From: Pipra filicauda
Taxonomy: Eukaryota; Chordata; Aves; Passeriformes; Pipridae
Assembly (NCBI RefSeq): GCF_003945595.2
Contig: NW_024104528.1
Span: 1 to 64,000, forward strand
Direction of reading: 5' to 3'
DNA length: 64,000 nucleotides
Part shown: positions 25,201 through 37,215 of the stretch, one piece after another
Numbering within the stretch: position 1 is the stretch's first letter
How the letters are laid out: the number at the start of each line of letters is the position of its first letter
Translations under genes and position numbers: made by a program
Notes under the pieces: model-generated
Told to the model about the DNA's origin: nothing
Database searches by the model: none
Seen by the model: only the letters and a program-made list of their open reading frames with translations

Positions 25201-27109
25201 TCCAAGCATTTCTGTGCTCTCAAAGGAATGTTCCTTCTATAAGTAAACCAATTTATTCTAAGTGCAACCTTCCAGCTTCCAGTGCCAGTCCAAAAGTCCA
25301 GGTAGACCTGCTCAGCCCGTTGAGCTGACACCTCTAAGGAACACCCATTTCCAGGCACTGACTACAGAGGTGAGTACAGGGAGCAGCATTCCAATTGCCT
25401 TTGATTCATGGCCCAAACACCCAGGTGGCTGCTTGCATATGGGTCAAGCTGATGGTACCACTGATATGTCCTGGAGCAAATTTTGAAGTGGTATCTTCAC
25501 TTCCATAGCAAGATTCCTTTGCCAATCTGCCGCTGTGTCAGGAAATGTGGCACCCTTCGTATACCTTCTTGTGATGAGCCTTTGTTCAACAGTAGCTGCA
25601 TTTGTACAAAAGATTGTTCTGTTTCCCTCAAAACTGAGTCAGGAGTCTGTGAAAGATAGTCCTCATGAGACCTGTGGGCATAAGTGACACAGGGTGAAAA
25701 CTTTCATTCCTTTGAGATTATGGTTGGATCAACAAGCTTGAAGCAGATGAGATCCAGCACAGCTTGAACTAAATCCATAAGGAACACTTAAATGCCGAGA
25801 CAACTTTCAGTAAATACTTTGTGTTATGACATCCTGTGAGCTTCCTCAGAGAGTTACTGGAAGCCTGTTTAAGCTTGCCAAACTTCCACCAATTTTTTTT
25901 CCTGCTCACGTGACAGATAAGGAACTTGAGAGCCTTAGCTGCAGTGACCCACTGAGCTGGGAGTGGGGCAGTCAGGAGGGACTGGCTGTGCCAGGAGCTC
26001 ATTCCTTCAGCCTGACTCACCACATCTCACCTGCACTTGGTGAGACAACACAAGCCCTGTTTGCCTTCAGAGAGCTGTTGACTCATTTTAGTTGTCTCAG
26101 TCACTGTCTGAATATGAACTGTTGAGTCTCTACTATAGGGGAGAGGTTCAAGAAAATGGGCATTAATGCCTTCAGGTAGAGAACAGATGTTGGGAAGAAA
26201 TGGCCTTGGTGGAACACCGACGTTGGCTTCACTCCAAAGCTGCACTTCTTCTGTCCTTGGATTTTATTGCAGAGATCTAGCTTTGGCCTTTGCTTTACCA
26301 GAAATGTTGAGACCTCCTGGTGGAACGGGCTAAATGTTGAGTTTGTTGTGAGCCACTTCAGCTTGCTGAGGAAAACCAGAACAGACTTTTGCTTTTTTCA
26401 GCTGCAGTTTTGCTGTTGCAACCTCACATTTGTTTGAATCACCAGTTCAAAGCCTCCCTAGCACAGATCTCACAGCAGCAGAAATTTAGCAGTAATCCTT
26501 GGCAGCTGGAAACCACTGAGTTTTGCATGCAGTTTGATCTCTAACATCACACTTCTCATGCTGGAGCAGTGCTCCTGGCCTGGCAGGTCACTCACCGGCA
26601 GAGCAAACATCAGTGTTCACCAACTCTTGAAGTCTTTGAAGCCTTTGCTTCAAAAACACCCCCAAACCCTGTGATGAAGGAAGATAAACTGTGCTATGTA
26701 CAAAAAATCATCCTCTAAGAAATGTCTTATCTCTGAGGGGTTTGCAGAAACCCTCTCCTCTTTGGGAATGATGAAAGCAAGACAGCTATTAATAAGCCAA
26801 AAAGAGAAATGGGAGCAGGAGGCATCTAGTTTCTGACGGTGGCATCTTTCTCATGTTTTCAACAACTGCAAGGATTTTCTGTAAAAGTGTTTTGAGACAC
26901 AGAAATTCATGAAACTGCATTTCTAATACAAACTAGAGAGAGCTGGGAAAGCTAAAGAAACTTTTTTTGGCAGCAGTTCATCTTTCTTAGCCTAGTGTAC
27001 TTGTCCAATCTGTGTCCCTTTTAAATTCTAATTACTTCCTCAGGCACCACAAACACTCAGGCCTTGTCACTTCTCCCTTTGAAGTTTGCTTCTCATAATG
27101 CAGCCTCTT

Positions 27110-27260
27110 CTGAAGCGCTCGCACTGTCGGTCAGCTAACTAGTCCAAAACATTTTCCTGCTTCAAAATCACTTAATTCTTTTTCAAGTACAAAGAACAGC
27201 TCTCCTGTTGCTGCCTGCTGACTCATGCGAGAAAAGGTAGCATGCCTTGTGTCAGCCAGG
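27110..27260. promoter_or_regulatory. Candidate element with MAF/NRF2-type site
   Basis: TGCTGACTCATGC at 27216-27228 reads on the minus strand as GCATGAGTCAGCA, a full match to the RTGASTCAGCA antioxidant-response/NF-E2 consensus. It lies in repeat-free sequence with a nearby TTTTCCTGCTTC ETS-like patch. Confidence 0.35.
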
Positions 27261-29159
27261 AGACAAGTTCCTGCAGGCACCTCAAATAGGGCAGAAAATT
27301 TGAAAAGTGTGATGACTGAGGTGGGAAGCAGAAGTCTGGATGCAGCGAAGTTTATTAAGGGGAAAACATGTCTTGGTGAAACCAGAGTCTGAGCATCAGT
27401 GAGTGCTGGGTGTGTATCTTTGCCAAAGTTTAGGTTATCAGCCCTGTTGCTGAAGTCATGTGCTTTGACCTAAAAGGCTGCCTGTGATGAAGGGCAAATA
27501 TTGAAGAAAGTGCACTTCTGAAAAATCTCTGAAGTATTTAACTGCACAGAAGCCTTTCCCAGGTTTACCTGCACCTGGCTGGGGCTGGGCTCACTGGTCC
27601 TTATTGAGATGTCTTGGCCTGCATCAGGGATTTCACTTGTCTTCTGCTGCTTTATACCAACACCCAGCCTCAAATGCCCATTTGACGTGATGCCCTGAGA
27701 CAGGCACAGAACTCTAGATAAGGATGGATAACCATGGGTAGGGAAAGTGCAATGTATTGTTTTGTTGCTGAGAGGTTCCTGTAGGTCCAGTTTCTCTTAT
27801 ACATCTCTGAAACAGTTTCCTGCACTTGCCTTGCCCCTCAGGAGGGGGGTTTTGTAGAAGCATAAGTTGGCATGTCCCACATGGAAATTTCATTATGTTA
27901 TTTAAAATGGAGAGGAAATTTAGATCGTACATTTCTTGAATGCCATGAAGGAGGAGTTTGATGCTTGAGCAGCCTTTGAGAGCTTGGCAGCTCTTGTGCC
28001 TGTGGTTTTTGGTGCATTTTGTGCAGTGTGTGACCTGCTCAGCAGCTTACCCAGGCAGCTGTAACAGATGTCCCTGCTGAAGGCTGAGATGGAGCTGATT
28101 GCTGCTCCCTACCCTTTCCATCTGGCTGCCAGGCCAAGTGCTTTTTCCCCTTAGGTATTTTTTCACCCAGGCGAATGTGGGGAGGCAGCAAACTCCTGTT
28201 GGTGTTGTCAGTGTGAGAGAAATCACTGTTCTGGGGTGACTGCCTGAAAGAAACCTTGTTTTGGGGGCAAATAAAAGATTATGTTTGTTTTTCTTTTTAA
28301 CTAATGTCAAGTGATGGACTAGGCACCACAATATATAGAAGCTTTTCAGTGGAACAGAAAGAGACACATGGCAGTTACATCCCAGTTGCTGTTTGAGTTG
28401 GGACTCTGAGGGGGAAAGCCCATGCCCCTCTGTAGCAACATAAGTGGTTGAAGCAGCCTCCAGAGTAGATGAATTCAAATCCTTTCAGTTAGGGGAGGGA
28501 TCTAAATCCACCTGCCCACCTTGGAAGTAAGGGTGAGAGGGCAACTGCCCCATCTTTGGGAAATTTAGCCTCCTCCTGCCCCCTTTTCTTTTTCATTCTG
28601 TTTTCTTTTCCTGAGACAAACAAGTGAAATCCATATTATTGTTACTTTATCTCAAACACACACACATTTTTAATTGTTTTCAGTGACTTCTGCAACAAAA
28701 TATGCCTAGTCCTAAAAATGGGGAGTGTTTTCCTAGTCATTTGTCTTTCCTTCATCTGAATGGCTGCTTCTTAGAAAGGCTGGGCGAGCAGATAACAATA
28801 AAACAAATGAAACTGCAACAAACCACAACAGAAGCAATCTTTGGTTTTTTCCTAACCCAAGAAGATTGAAAGACTGTGGCTTTGTCTCCCTGGCTTTGCC
28901 TTTGGGGCTGGAGCTTAAGTTCAGAGTTGGTGGAAGGAGAGTCAAAAGGTGGAGTAGAGGTTTGCAGTGGCAGCCTGTGATGCCCAAGAAGTCCTGCTCC
29001 CTAAACAGGTAGGCAAAGCGATGTCTCTGCCTCCTCTTTTTCTCAGGGCCATCAGCAATTCGAATGGCCAGCAGTTTTCTCTGCAGTGGGAAGGCTGCTG
29101 GGCTGGCTGTTCCCTCCCAGATGGCAGGCAGTGGTGAGGATATGCATCTCTTTATGCCT

Positions 29160-29370
29160 TTGAGTGCTAAAAAACTATCTCGAGGGCAGTTCTGTCATGC
29201 AAGATGCTAATCATGTCCTCGACAGAACAGCTTCCAGCACTGGAGGCAGAGTGGTGGACTAGCCAGGCTGCACTTAGCACTAAGTAAATAAAGAGTTCCT
29301 TCAGGTTATTACTCTCATTAAAAGTTACTAATTCATTAGTGCCAATGCCAAACTATATTGTGTTCCTCTT
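29160..29370. promoter_or_regulatory. CNE-like block
   Basis: A run of homeobox- and POU-like words (GATGCTAATCATG, ATTAAAAGTTAC, ACTAATTCATTAGTGCC), with a partial inverted repeat ACTAAT..ATTAGT at 29328-29340. No repeat homology and no ORF. Confidence 0.3.
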
Positions 29371-29679
29371 CTGGATGGAAAACACAGCAATGCGGTTTTG
29401 AGTGAGGATGGTGGGGCCTGCCCTAACCACAGGGAGCCAGGCATGAGCTGCTGATCCCAAACCACTGCTTCATGAATGAGATCCTTGGGTACCAAGGATG
29501 ACATAAGTGTTTATTAGCATGTAATGCTGAGAAAAGAGAAATGCCAGGCTGCGTAAGTTATAGCCAAGCTACAAGGATGCTTTCAAAGTCTCTTAAGAGG
29601 AAGATGAAAGAGTCAAAAGTGCGTTTAGAAAAGTTCCAAGGAAACTGAACCTGCTGAAAAGGCTTGAACTCGTTCATCA

Positions 29680-29860
29680 GCAGTTTCTTGTCGCGTATTT
29701 TCTGCTGAAATGGTAAATGAAAATAATGATCTAACTTTTAAATTAGTGATACCTTTGGCCTATTTATGTAGTGGGTTTCAGAGGTTTAATTCAGAGTATT
29801 GTTCCCAGTCTGGATAATTGGCTCTCATTCATGTAAACAAAGTGCAAGACAGACAAAGTA
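29680..29860. promoter_or_regulatory. CNE-like AT-rich block
   Basis: TTGTCGCGTATTTTC, AAAATAATGATC, TTTAAATTAGTG and CCTATTTATGTAG in sequence: AT-rich but of high complexity, as in many vertebrate developmental enhancers. No repeat or coding signal. Confidence 0.3.
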
Positions 29861-31455
29861 AGAAAATCTTTTTTATCCGGTAAATGGTTTTTTTGCTGTT
29901 TTGAGAACTGTCTTTCATTTCACATGCCTCACAGTCAGGACAGAAAGGGAGAAGTTTTCCAATTCACATGGAAAAAAAGAAATGCTGGTCTTTGTCTTGG
30001 TTTTCCAGTGCCTCAGCCCCCAAGGCTCCTGCCGGGCCCTGCTGGGGAGGGCAGCAGAGGTGCAAAATGATTGTCTTGTCCTGAGCCTCCTCTTTCCCCC
30101 TGGACATCTCTGTGAGTCTGACTTGCTGCTGCTTGGAGATAAGCTCAAGGTCAGGGTGCAGGTGGGGGCTTCTCCTGTGGCCCTAATGATAAATCAAGGT
30201 TTATTTCTAAGTCTTGGAAGTGTTTTGGGTACTTGCCTCTACCTTACCTTTTAAGAGAGTCCCCCATGCAGTGGGACAGGTCTGTCACCATGGGTCAAAC
30301 CAGGAGCCATCCATTAGGTAGGTCACTGCAGAAGTTGTTTATCTCAGTGGATAAATGTCCATGGCTTCTCTGATCTGTATTCCAGGAGTGTGGTCATCAC
30401 ACCAGGTGGGACCTGGATCTGTAGGGAGACAAATGGGAGCTCACGTTGTATCTCCTCGTGCCACTACTGGTTTGCAGCGCCAGTAATCTCCAAGGGCACC
30501 GGCATCCTGACCCTCTATCTTCCCTGGTTTTACCTTGGTTTGCATAGTATTCTGTAACTTATCCCAGTACATTCATGACTTATGAGAACTATCACCATTT
30601 TTCCTGCAAGTATTGTCACCTGTGTTTTAGCAGGACATGTTTCTTCCACGTGGTGAATGGGACCTGTGTTGACAGAGTAATGTATGTGCAGCCACTGCCT
30701 AAATTGGGTGGCTTGGGAGAGGTTCTCTTCTGAGGCTCCTCCTCATGAGTGACACTTGTTTTTCCCAAGGTCACCAATACTTGTTTTTATGAGTATTGGA
30801 CAGAGAGCCTCCACTAAGAAAATATATTTGGGAGTTTCCTGGCAACATCAATTAATAACGTAGATGACAAATGGTACCAAAAACTTGAACCCCATTTGAA
30901 AACCTGTTGAGTAATGAAAGCGATGTTTGGGGTGTGAAGCAGGGCAGAGCCTCTCTTTCTCTGAGCATCACATTAGGACAAGGTGTTTCTCCACAGGGCA
31001 CACGTGTCTTGAAACAGCTCGTGGTGCCCAGCTGCCTTGGGAATCCAAAGCAAACAAGGGAGCTGCCTGCTCCTGGGAGGCTGCTCTGCCACCCTGACTT
31101 CAGTGAAATGTCATGGTGGAGGTGTGGGAGAGGAATAAAGGTGGCATTTCTTAAATATAAGAATAGAGACTGTCCTCAGGTCATCTGGCAGCCATGCCTT
31201 CCCCTCGCGTGTGGGAGGGTGGGTGGGAGCCGTGGCCTCCTTTGGTGACAGATGTTGGAGCCCTGTTGGGAGGTTCTCACTGAGCACTGGTGACTCATGG
31301 CAGGAGAAGGTTTGTCATTTGACCTCTTTGTGGTATTCCTAAACCTTACCCTTCCACAGTTCTTAACCCTAAACTGAAGTTTAGTAGATGCTGCTTTGTT
31401 TTGAATCTTGTTAGGAATGAGTGTAAGCTTTGGTCTTTGGTGATGTCTGTAGATT

Positions 31456-31493
31456 GGGGAATTTTGGGGGGCATATTTTTTGGGGGGAGGGTA
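31456..31493 (+). other. G-run cluster, possible G-quadruplex
   Basis: Runs of G4, G6, G6 and G3, separated by 6, 10 and 1 bases, lie within 38 bp on the + strand. This fits a relaxed quadruplex pattern, but the 10-base loop weakens the case. Confidence 0.4.
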
Positions 31494-33814
31494 GTATTGT
31501 CTGTGGGATTTTTAGCAAATTTCTCTGCTGATGATTATACACTGGGTTTCCAGGGCAAAACAATCTCTGGTTTGCACATTGCTACGTGAAAACACTGCTC
31601 AGCACCTCAGCTTTATGATACTCCCTCCTGATGTTTAGGCTTTCAGATTACCTTGAAGAGGATGGATAAGGACTGCATGCAGTATTTGGACAAGGGATTG
31701 AGCAAGATTATTAAGAAAGAAATCTAGCAATCAATGATGATATTTCTGTAGGCTCTGCCAGCCTATCCTGATACATTCGGGATACTTTCAGAACCTGTTC
31801 TTCCCCTGCACTAGTGAAATAGCCTTGTGTGGTCATTCTGCTTTTCAGCTGTAGGCACAGAGGCCCAGCCCTGGCTGTTGTGGCCTGAAGAGCTCTTGCT
31901 GCAGAGGAAACAGCAAGCAAAAGACTGGGGACGCCCGGGCTGTGTGTCTGTCTTTCTCTCTGACCCCAGAGCTCTCGCTTTTGCTTTCTCAAACATAATT
32001 GCTTTCCCCTTCTGTTATGTTCCTATTGTTTGTTGGAGAAATGATGCCATTAAATCAACAGAGAATGGTGGGAAAATGCTTTGATATGAGGCCTTAGGAG
32101 GGTGTGTGCATGTGTATGTGTGTGCTTATCCTCTCTTAAAAAAAACAACACAACCCTATGTGTATCTGGCGGCTTCCTTTAATTTGTGTCTTGCCTGAGA
32201 GAGAGAAATCCATCTCAAAATATTTTTGGCAGTTAACCTCCTTTATTTGTGTTGAAGTGGTACAAACTGCAGGGTGTCATTCCAGGGCTGTCGTTCACCA
32301 TCATTGTGATAGTTAATCTCGTTAGGACTTTGCATTTTCTCAGTCGCTGTTTTGGGAATGTGGTATTCCAGGCTTCCTTTTTCCATGGGAAAGAGGGGTC
32401 CTGTAGCTGTAGGCTCGGCAGGCATTAGGACAGTTGTGTGCCAGCTATTCTGCTGCTGTTCTGTAATGTGGACAAGGATGGAAATGTTTCCTCCAGATGC
32501 AGCCATGCAGAGTGATGAACAAGTCTACCACACAGATAACCCAAAGTCTACCATAGCATTTTGCCTACAACCATGCTCCTTAACCCAGAAGCCTTGGCAA
32601 AGACCTGAGCTGAGGTCCAGGGAGCACGTTGCCCCATTCATGGAGCAAGCACTGCATTGGGGCAGAGGAGAACGAGTCTGTGCTGAGCAGGCAGCTCTGG
32701 GTTTCCTTCTTTTCCTGTGTTCCAGCAGTAGAGCCCCATGTGTTTGTGGCATGTATTTGAGTTTTTTGCATGTTTCTTTTTCTTGAAAGCAGCTGTTCTA
32801 TTTGATTAGACGCCTCTTAGGAGCCCGTTCCTGGATATAGCTGTGCATTACATTGGATAGCAAACAGCGGATGTACTTTAAGTTGCAGGTCAGGTGGTCA
32901 CCACCACCCCCCCCAGTGAAATCAACCACACAGAGTGATGGAGAGGAGAGCAATACTCACAAGGCAGAAGAAAACCAAACCAACCAACCACCAATCTTAG
33001 CTCAAAACTGAAGGAGTAAGGGGAAAAAACAGTAGAAAAGACTGCAGGGACAGAAGAGAATCAATGGTAGAAGCTTCAGAGGAAATCGTGTCTCTCTCTG
33101 TCACACCACTGTAGGATTCAACTCTGGGGCTTGGCAGCAAAACATGATTTCTGCTTTGCACAAATTGTTGGGATTGTTTTCCTCCCCACTGGGAAGAGAG
33201 CCCACCAGGCCCTGCTCTTGGGGATATTTGCCTTAGAAAGAGTGTTGTCTTTAACATACTCCCCTGCATGACTTGGTCCAAATTTTTTTAGTTGACAGAT
33301 ATCTTGATTTGGATTGATCATTATTTCATCTCTTGACTACTGCCCTGATGTTTCTTTAATTGCTTCCCTGATGTTTTCCTGGCTCAGTTCTGCCCCAGCA
33401 GGAGTTAACGTGTTACACAAGTGGTTTGTGACCTGGTCCCCCACACGCTGAGGATGCCGCAGGTCTCAGGGTGACAGTCTGATCCACCCCAGGTCCCAGC
33501 ACAGTTTTCCATGACACTCTGTGATATGTTCCCATTTGCTGATGCTATGTACATCACTAAGCACGTGAGCACAGACTTGCAGTTTGTAGCCTAGTAAAGC
33601 TTTGGGGATCTTCTGAGTTTGATGGGCAGTCTGCTAATATGGCATGCTCCAAAGGGAAGAGATGCCAACTTCTCTCAGATGTCATCCATCAAGTTTATTT
33701 GGCAGTGTGAGACCTCCAGTGACTCACCAGTTGCTCTGTCATGGAAAGGCTGAAACCCTTTGCAAAGAAAGACATCACTATATTGAAGTTTCATGCATAC
33801 ACCCTCCATTGCAT

Positions 33815-33860
33815 ACTAGATGATCTTTAAGGCCCCTTCCAACCCAAACCTTTCTATGAT
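33815..33860 (+). mobile_element. CR1 LINE 3'-tail fragment
   Basis: ACTAGATGATCTTTAAGG followed by CCCTTCCAACCC and a CTTTCTATGAT end is the characteristic last ~45 bp of many avian CR1 copies in the plus orientation. Upstream sequence is not recognisable, so this is a 5'-truncated insertion. Confidence 0.85.
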
Positions 33861-34039
33861 ATAGTAAAGCAATATGGCACTAAACTACAAGAGTCCTCAG
33901 TAAAAACTCCTTATGACACAGTAATTTTCATGTTCTGCTTCTCTTCTCTCTTCTTTTTTTATTTTTTTTTGTTAATTTTTCTTGGATGCTGTTTCCCACC
34001 TTCCAGCGGAGGGAAGAGGAGTCTGTTGTTTGCTCAGCT

Positions 34040-34270
34040 AACTGAAAAAAGCTTTGTGTGCATTTTCTGCTGCCGTTTTGTTAAAGTTCAGAGTTCCTGG
34101 GTTAGAACTGCCACTTCTCAATACGAGTGTTGTTCGAACTTCCAGAGCAGCCCACGCAGAGCTCCTTGGGTTCATCTGCGCAGTTCACAGCCCACGACCA
34201 ACAAAACACATTGTTTGCCTCTCTCCTTCTGTGAATCATACTCTGCAACAAAGACAAGCCTAATGCTCCC
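34040..34270. promoter_or_regulatory. CNE-like block with raised CpG
   Basis: Repeat-free sequence with several CpGs (GTTCGAAC, CCCACGCAG, CTGCGCAG, CCACGACC), which are otherwise rare here, and ACAAAACACATTGTTTGCC, a forkhead/SOX-like word. Retained CpGs in intronic DNA can reflect constraint or hypomethylation; this is inference only. Confidence 0.3.
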
Positions 34271-36024
34271 AACATGAGTGTGAATCCAGGCGGTACTGGA
34301 TTTTAGGTACATCAATAGAAGCAGTCTGAGTGGGTTTGCTTTTTCTTTCTTTTTTTCCTTGTGAGCACTCACTGTGTCTGAAAGTCAGACAGCTTTGTGA
34401 CAGTGGTTGTAACTGTCTGACACTTGTCTGGCTTATTAGGAAAACTCTGATAGGAGTTCTTTAGTTCTACAGTTTTGTTATTTTGAGGAATTTTAGCTTG
34501 TCTCAGGACTCTGAATTTTGCCTTCTGTTTAATCTAGCAGTGATTCTCCAGTGAGAAAGTTCATTGTTTACCAGAAGCTTGGAGAGGGTTTTTGTGGGTT
34601 TTCCTTCAATAAACACAGCACTTCTCATTTTGCTGTGGGGAGATCTCTTTTTTCTACAAATATTTACATATTCGTAATTATTTGTCTGTTGGGGAAAAAA
34701 ACCGAGGAGTTTTAACTGGACAACAGTGGGCTGGATTTTTATTCTCTTCCCATGAAAAGCTAGAAGAAGGAAGGCTCTCCAGTCATTGTAGGGACAAGTG
34801 TGGGAAGTAAAGCATTGTTTCTGATGATCAAAACCAGAGTGGTAAACCATAGTCTACACTCATCTGCTTTATTCTGCTCATCACCCTGGGTGAAGGCTGG
34901 TGGAGTTTCAGTGTGAAGGAGATGTTTCTCAGGGGAGCAGCTTTCTGGGTTCAACAGAGAAATCGCTTCTTCTCAGTGCTGTATTTGGACGAGCCATTTG
35001 CCACCTGTCCTTCCTTGCATTCCATTGCCTGTGTGTCCCAAAGCCTGTGGCACCCAGAGCAGGGCAGAGGAGACATGCAGAAGGGCCAAAGCATTGCTGT
35101 GCCCTTTTCTTCACTACTCCTTTCTCTGCAAGACCCTGAAGCCAGCAGGATGAGGAGAGTTGGTTTGTCTGAGGAAGGATCTGCTTTGCTGTTTTGGAAG
35201 GTGGCCCGGTGTAGGGGTCATCCAGCTGTTACAGCTGTCACCATCCACACATCTGCCTTTCCTCACAGCTGAGGAGAATGGCCTTCTCTAGCTGTAACCG
35301 TGGGCGACTTTTCCCTCTTGCAAAGCCCAACTGTTACTGTAAGATTCCAAATTAGCCAAGGAGGCCTGGGCTGGGTCCTCCTGCTCTTCTGACAGCACTT
35401 GCTATTCAGCAGCCTGAATGCTGCCTCTATGCCCGCCTGTCCTCTCTGCACACTCAGCTGCCCTATTCATTTTATGCAGCAAAGGAAAAAAAGAGACCAG
35501 GGCTAGAAAGGAACTGCCTTCTGCCAAAGCAGCCCTTGGGGAATCCCAGTGCTGCCAGCCGGGGCTGGTCAGCAGGAAATGGGGGCCCCGAGGTTGCCGT
35601 GGGAGGTACTGCAAGGTGGAGGCAGTCTGGGGAGGCTGGGCATGAGCAGGGCCCTCAAGATACCCCTCAGGAGCCCCCTCTGCTCCTGTGGACTGAGGCC
35701 TTCATGAACCAGCCTTTTACCAGTTTTACAGTCTCTGTTTCTGAAGTTTTTGAAGCAAAAAGCTTGGCATGACACAGGCGGCAGGTATTTACTTGGTGCC
35801 TGAATCGAGCTGTTTGCCAGCAGCTTAGCACAGCCCCTTCTAGAAAGGAAGGGCGAAGCTGAAAGCACCAAACCCAGACCCTGCTTTGGGCAGGAGGGTG
35901 GGATATCTCCCAGCACTTTGGGATCCAAGGACAGGGGAGTTGGGAGCAAGAATTGCAGGCTGGGACACAGAAAAGCTAGGTCATATTCCTGATCTGCTGA
36001 AGAATATGAACATATATTATTAGT

Positions 36025-36090
36025 ATCCTTGGACTAATCACTTAATCTCTCTATGCCTTAGTTTCCTGTTAGCAAATGATACTCCTTATC
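36025..36090 (+). repeat. MIR-like SINE relic
   Basis: TTGGACTAATCACTTAATCT, then CTCTATGCCTTAGTTTCC, closely follows the MIR core (GACCTTGGGCAAGTCACTTAACCTCTCTG, then GCCTCAGTTTCC). MIR-type copies are scarce but present in birds. Confidence 0.5.
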
Positions 36091-37164
36091 TTTCACCTCT
36101 CATCTCAGCAGAGAAAAGAGTTTATCTTTTAGTATGTCTCTTATTACAGTTTTTTGTCTGATGACTGGGGCCCTCTACCTTGATAAAAGAAGTAATTGAA
36201 TTTAGATTAAATGATCTAACATAATCCTGCCCAGTGGTTACTAAAACACTTGAATGAAAGTTCATTCTGAGCCTGTCTTTCCATTTCCTCATAAGGCCAA
36301 GACATGAAGTAATTAGATGTAGATGTAGGTTGTTATTGTAGCACAATGACAGAGATCAGTGGTTATTGGTAGGAATGGCTTTTATAATCTAGTTTAATGG
36401 TCATTTACCTTTCAGTGACCTTGGTGTCAGGCAAAATTGGCAGCTCTTTTGCAAGGAATGTGCTTCCTCAATGAGGTCTTTGCAAGCTGCTTCATTCTTG
36501 GCTCTAGCTTCTCATGAACTAGGACAGACACTGCTGCAATGCAAGAGACTTTTCTGTCTGCAAAGAAAGGCATAGACTCCTGCCAAAAGAAGCCCTTGTA
36601 AGTGCTCTCCCTACTGCCACTGAATTGCTGTTGAAACAGATCAGTTGTGTTTAAAGCATTTCTTTGCTTATTGCTGTGACCAAAGTTGCAGACTTCAAAC
36701 CCAGAGAGTCTGCAGTGGGCAGAGGCAGCCCAGGAGTTTCTGTAAAAAGGGCTGCATTGTCTTGGAGTAAAAGGAGGGAGAACATATCTCATCATCCAGT
36801 TAAGTTCATGCAAGAGGAAGGAGTTGGTAGTTCTGATTGTAAACCCCCCCGTAAGTCCTTATTACATCAGTAAAGACGTGATATTTCTATACACTTTAAA
36901 ATACACTCCTTTCAATGATGATCATCCACTCACTGCAGATGCAAATTGTAGGTTTTCCAGTGACTGTGATGCTCCTACACCTCTCTCCAATGTGCATTGT
37001 GAAATCCTAATGGGTTTTATCCAGTTACTGATGCCTGTTGCCGTGGAGAAGAACATGACATGAGCTGTGATTTCTAATGGTACCCCAGATCTGTGGCCAT
37101 GCTTTGTAAGAAATTGGAGTAGGTCATATCCTGGGGCTTGAGAGGATTGGACTCAGTACAGGTA

Positions 37165-37215
37165 TTCACAGTGACCTTGGCCAAGCCTCTTAATTCTTCT
37201 GACAGTCTTAACCTT
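37165..37215 (+). repeat. MIR-like SINE relic
   Basis: CAGTGACCTTGGCCAAGCCT followed by CTTAATTCTTCTGACAGTC resembles the MIR core GTGACCTTGGGCAAGTCACTTAA. Short and diverged. Confidence 0.4.

Larger units (their letters stand above)
18800..33814. other. Non-coding, probable intron 1 (middle part)
   Basis: No exon-like ORF. The longest open frame, 236 codons on the minus strand at 20729-21439, has no domain and a composition like translated non-coding DNA. Named contents: an inverted homeodomain-type pair (19231-19308), candidate elements at 20030-20215, 27110-27260, 29160-29370 and 29680-29860, T-rich tracts at 22169-22212, a short TG-rich tract at 32101-32126 and a G-run cluster at 31456-31493. 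Confidence 0.7.

Noticed and set aside
25906..25913. TCACGTGA E-box (CLEAR-like)
   Set aside because: A single 8-mer without neighbouring copies or other signals; too weak to call.
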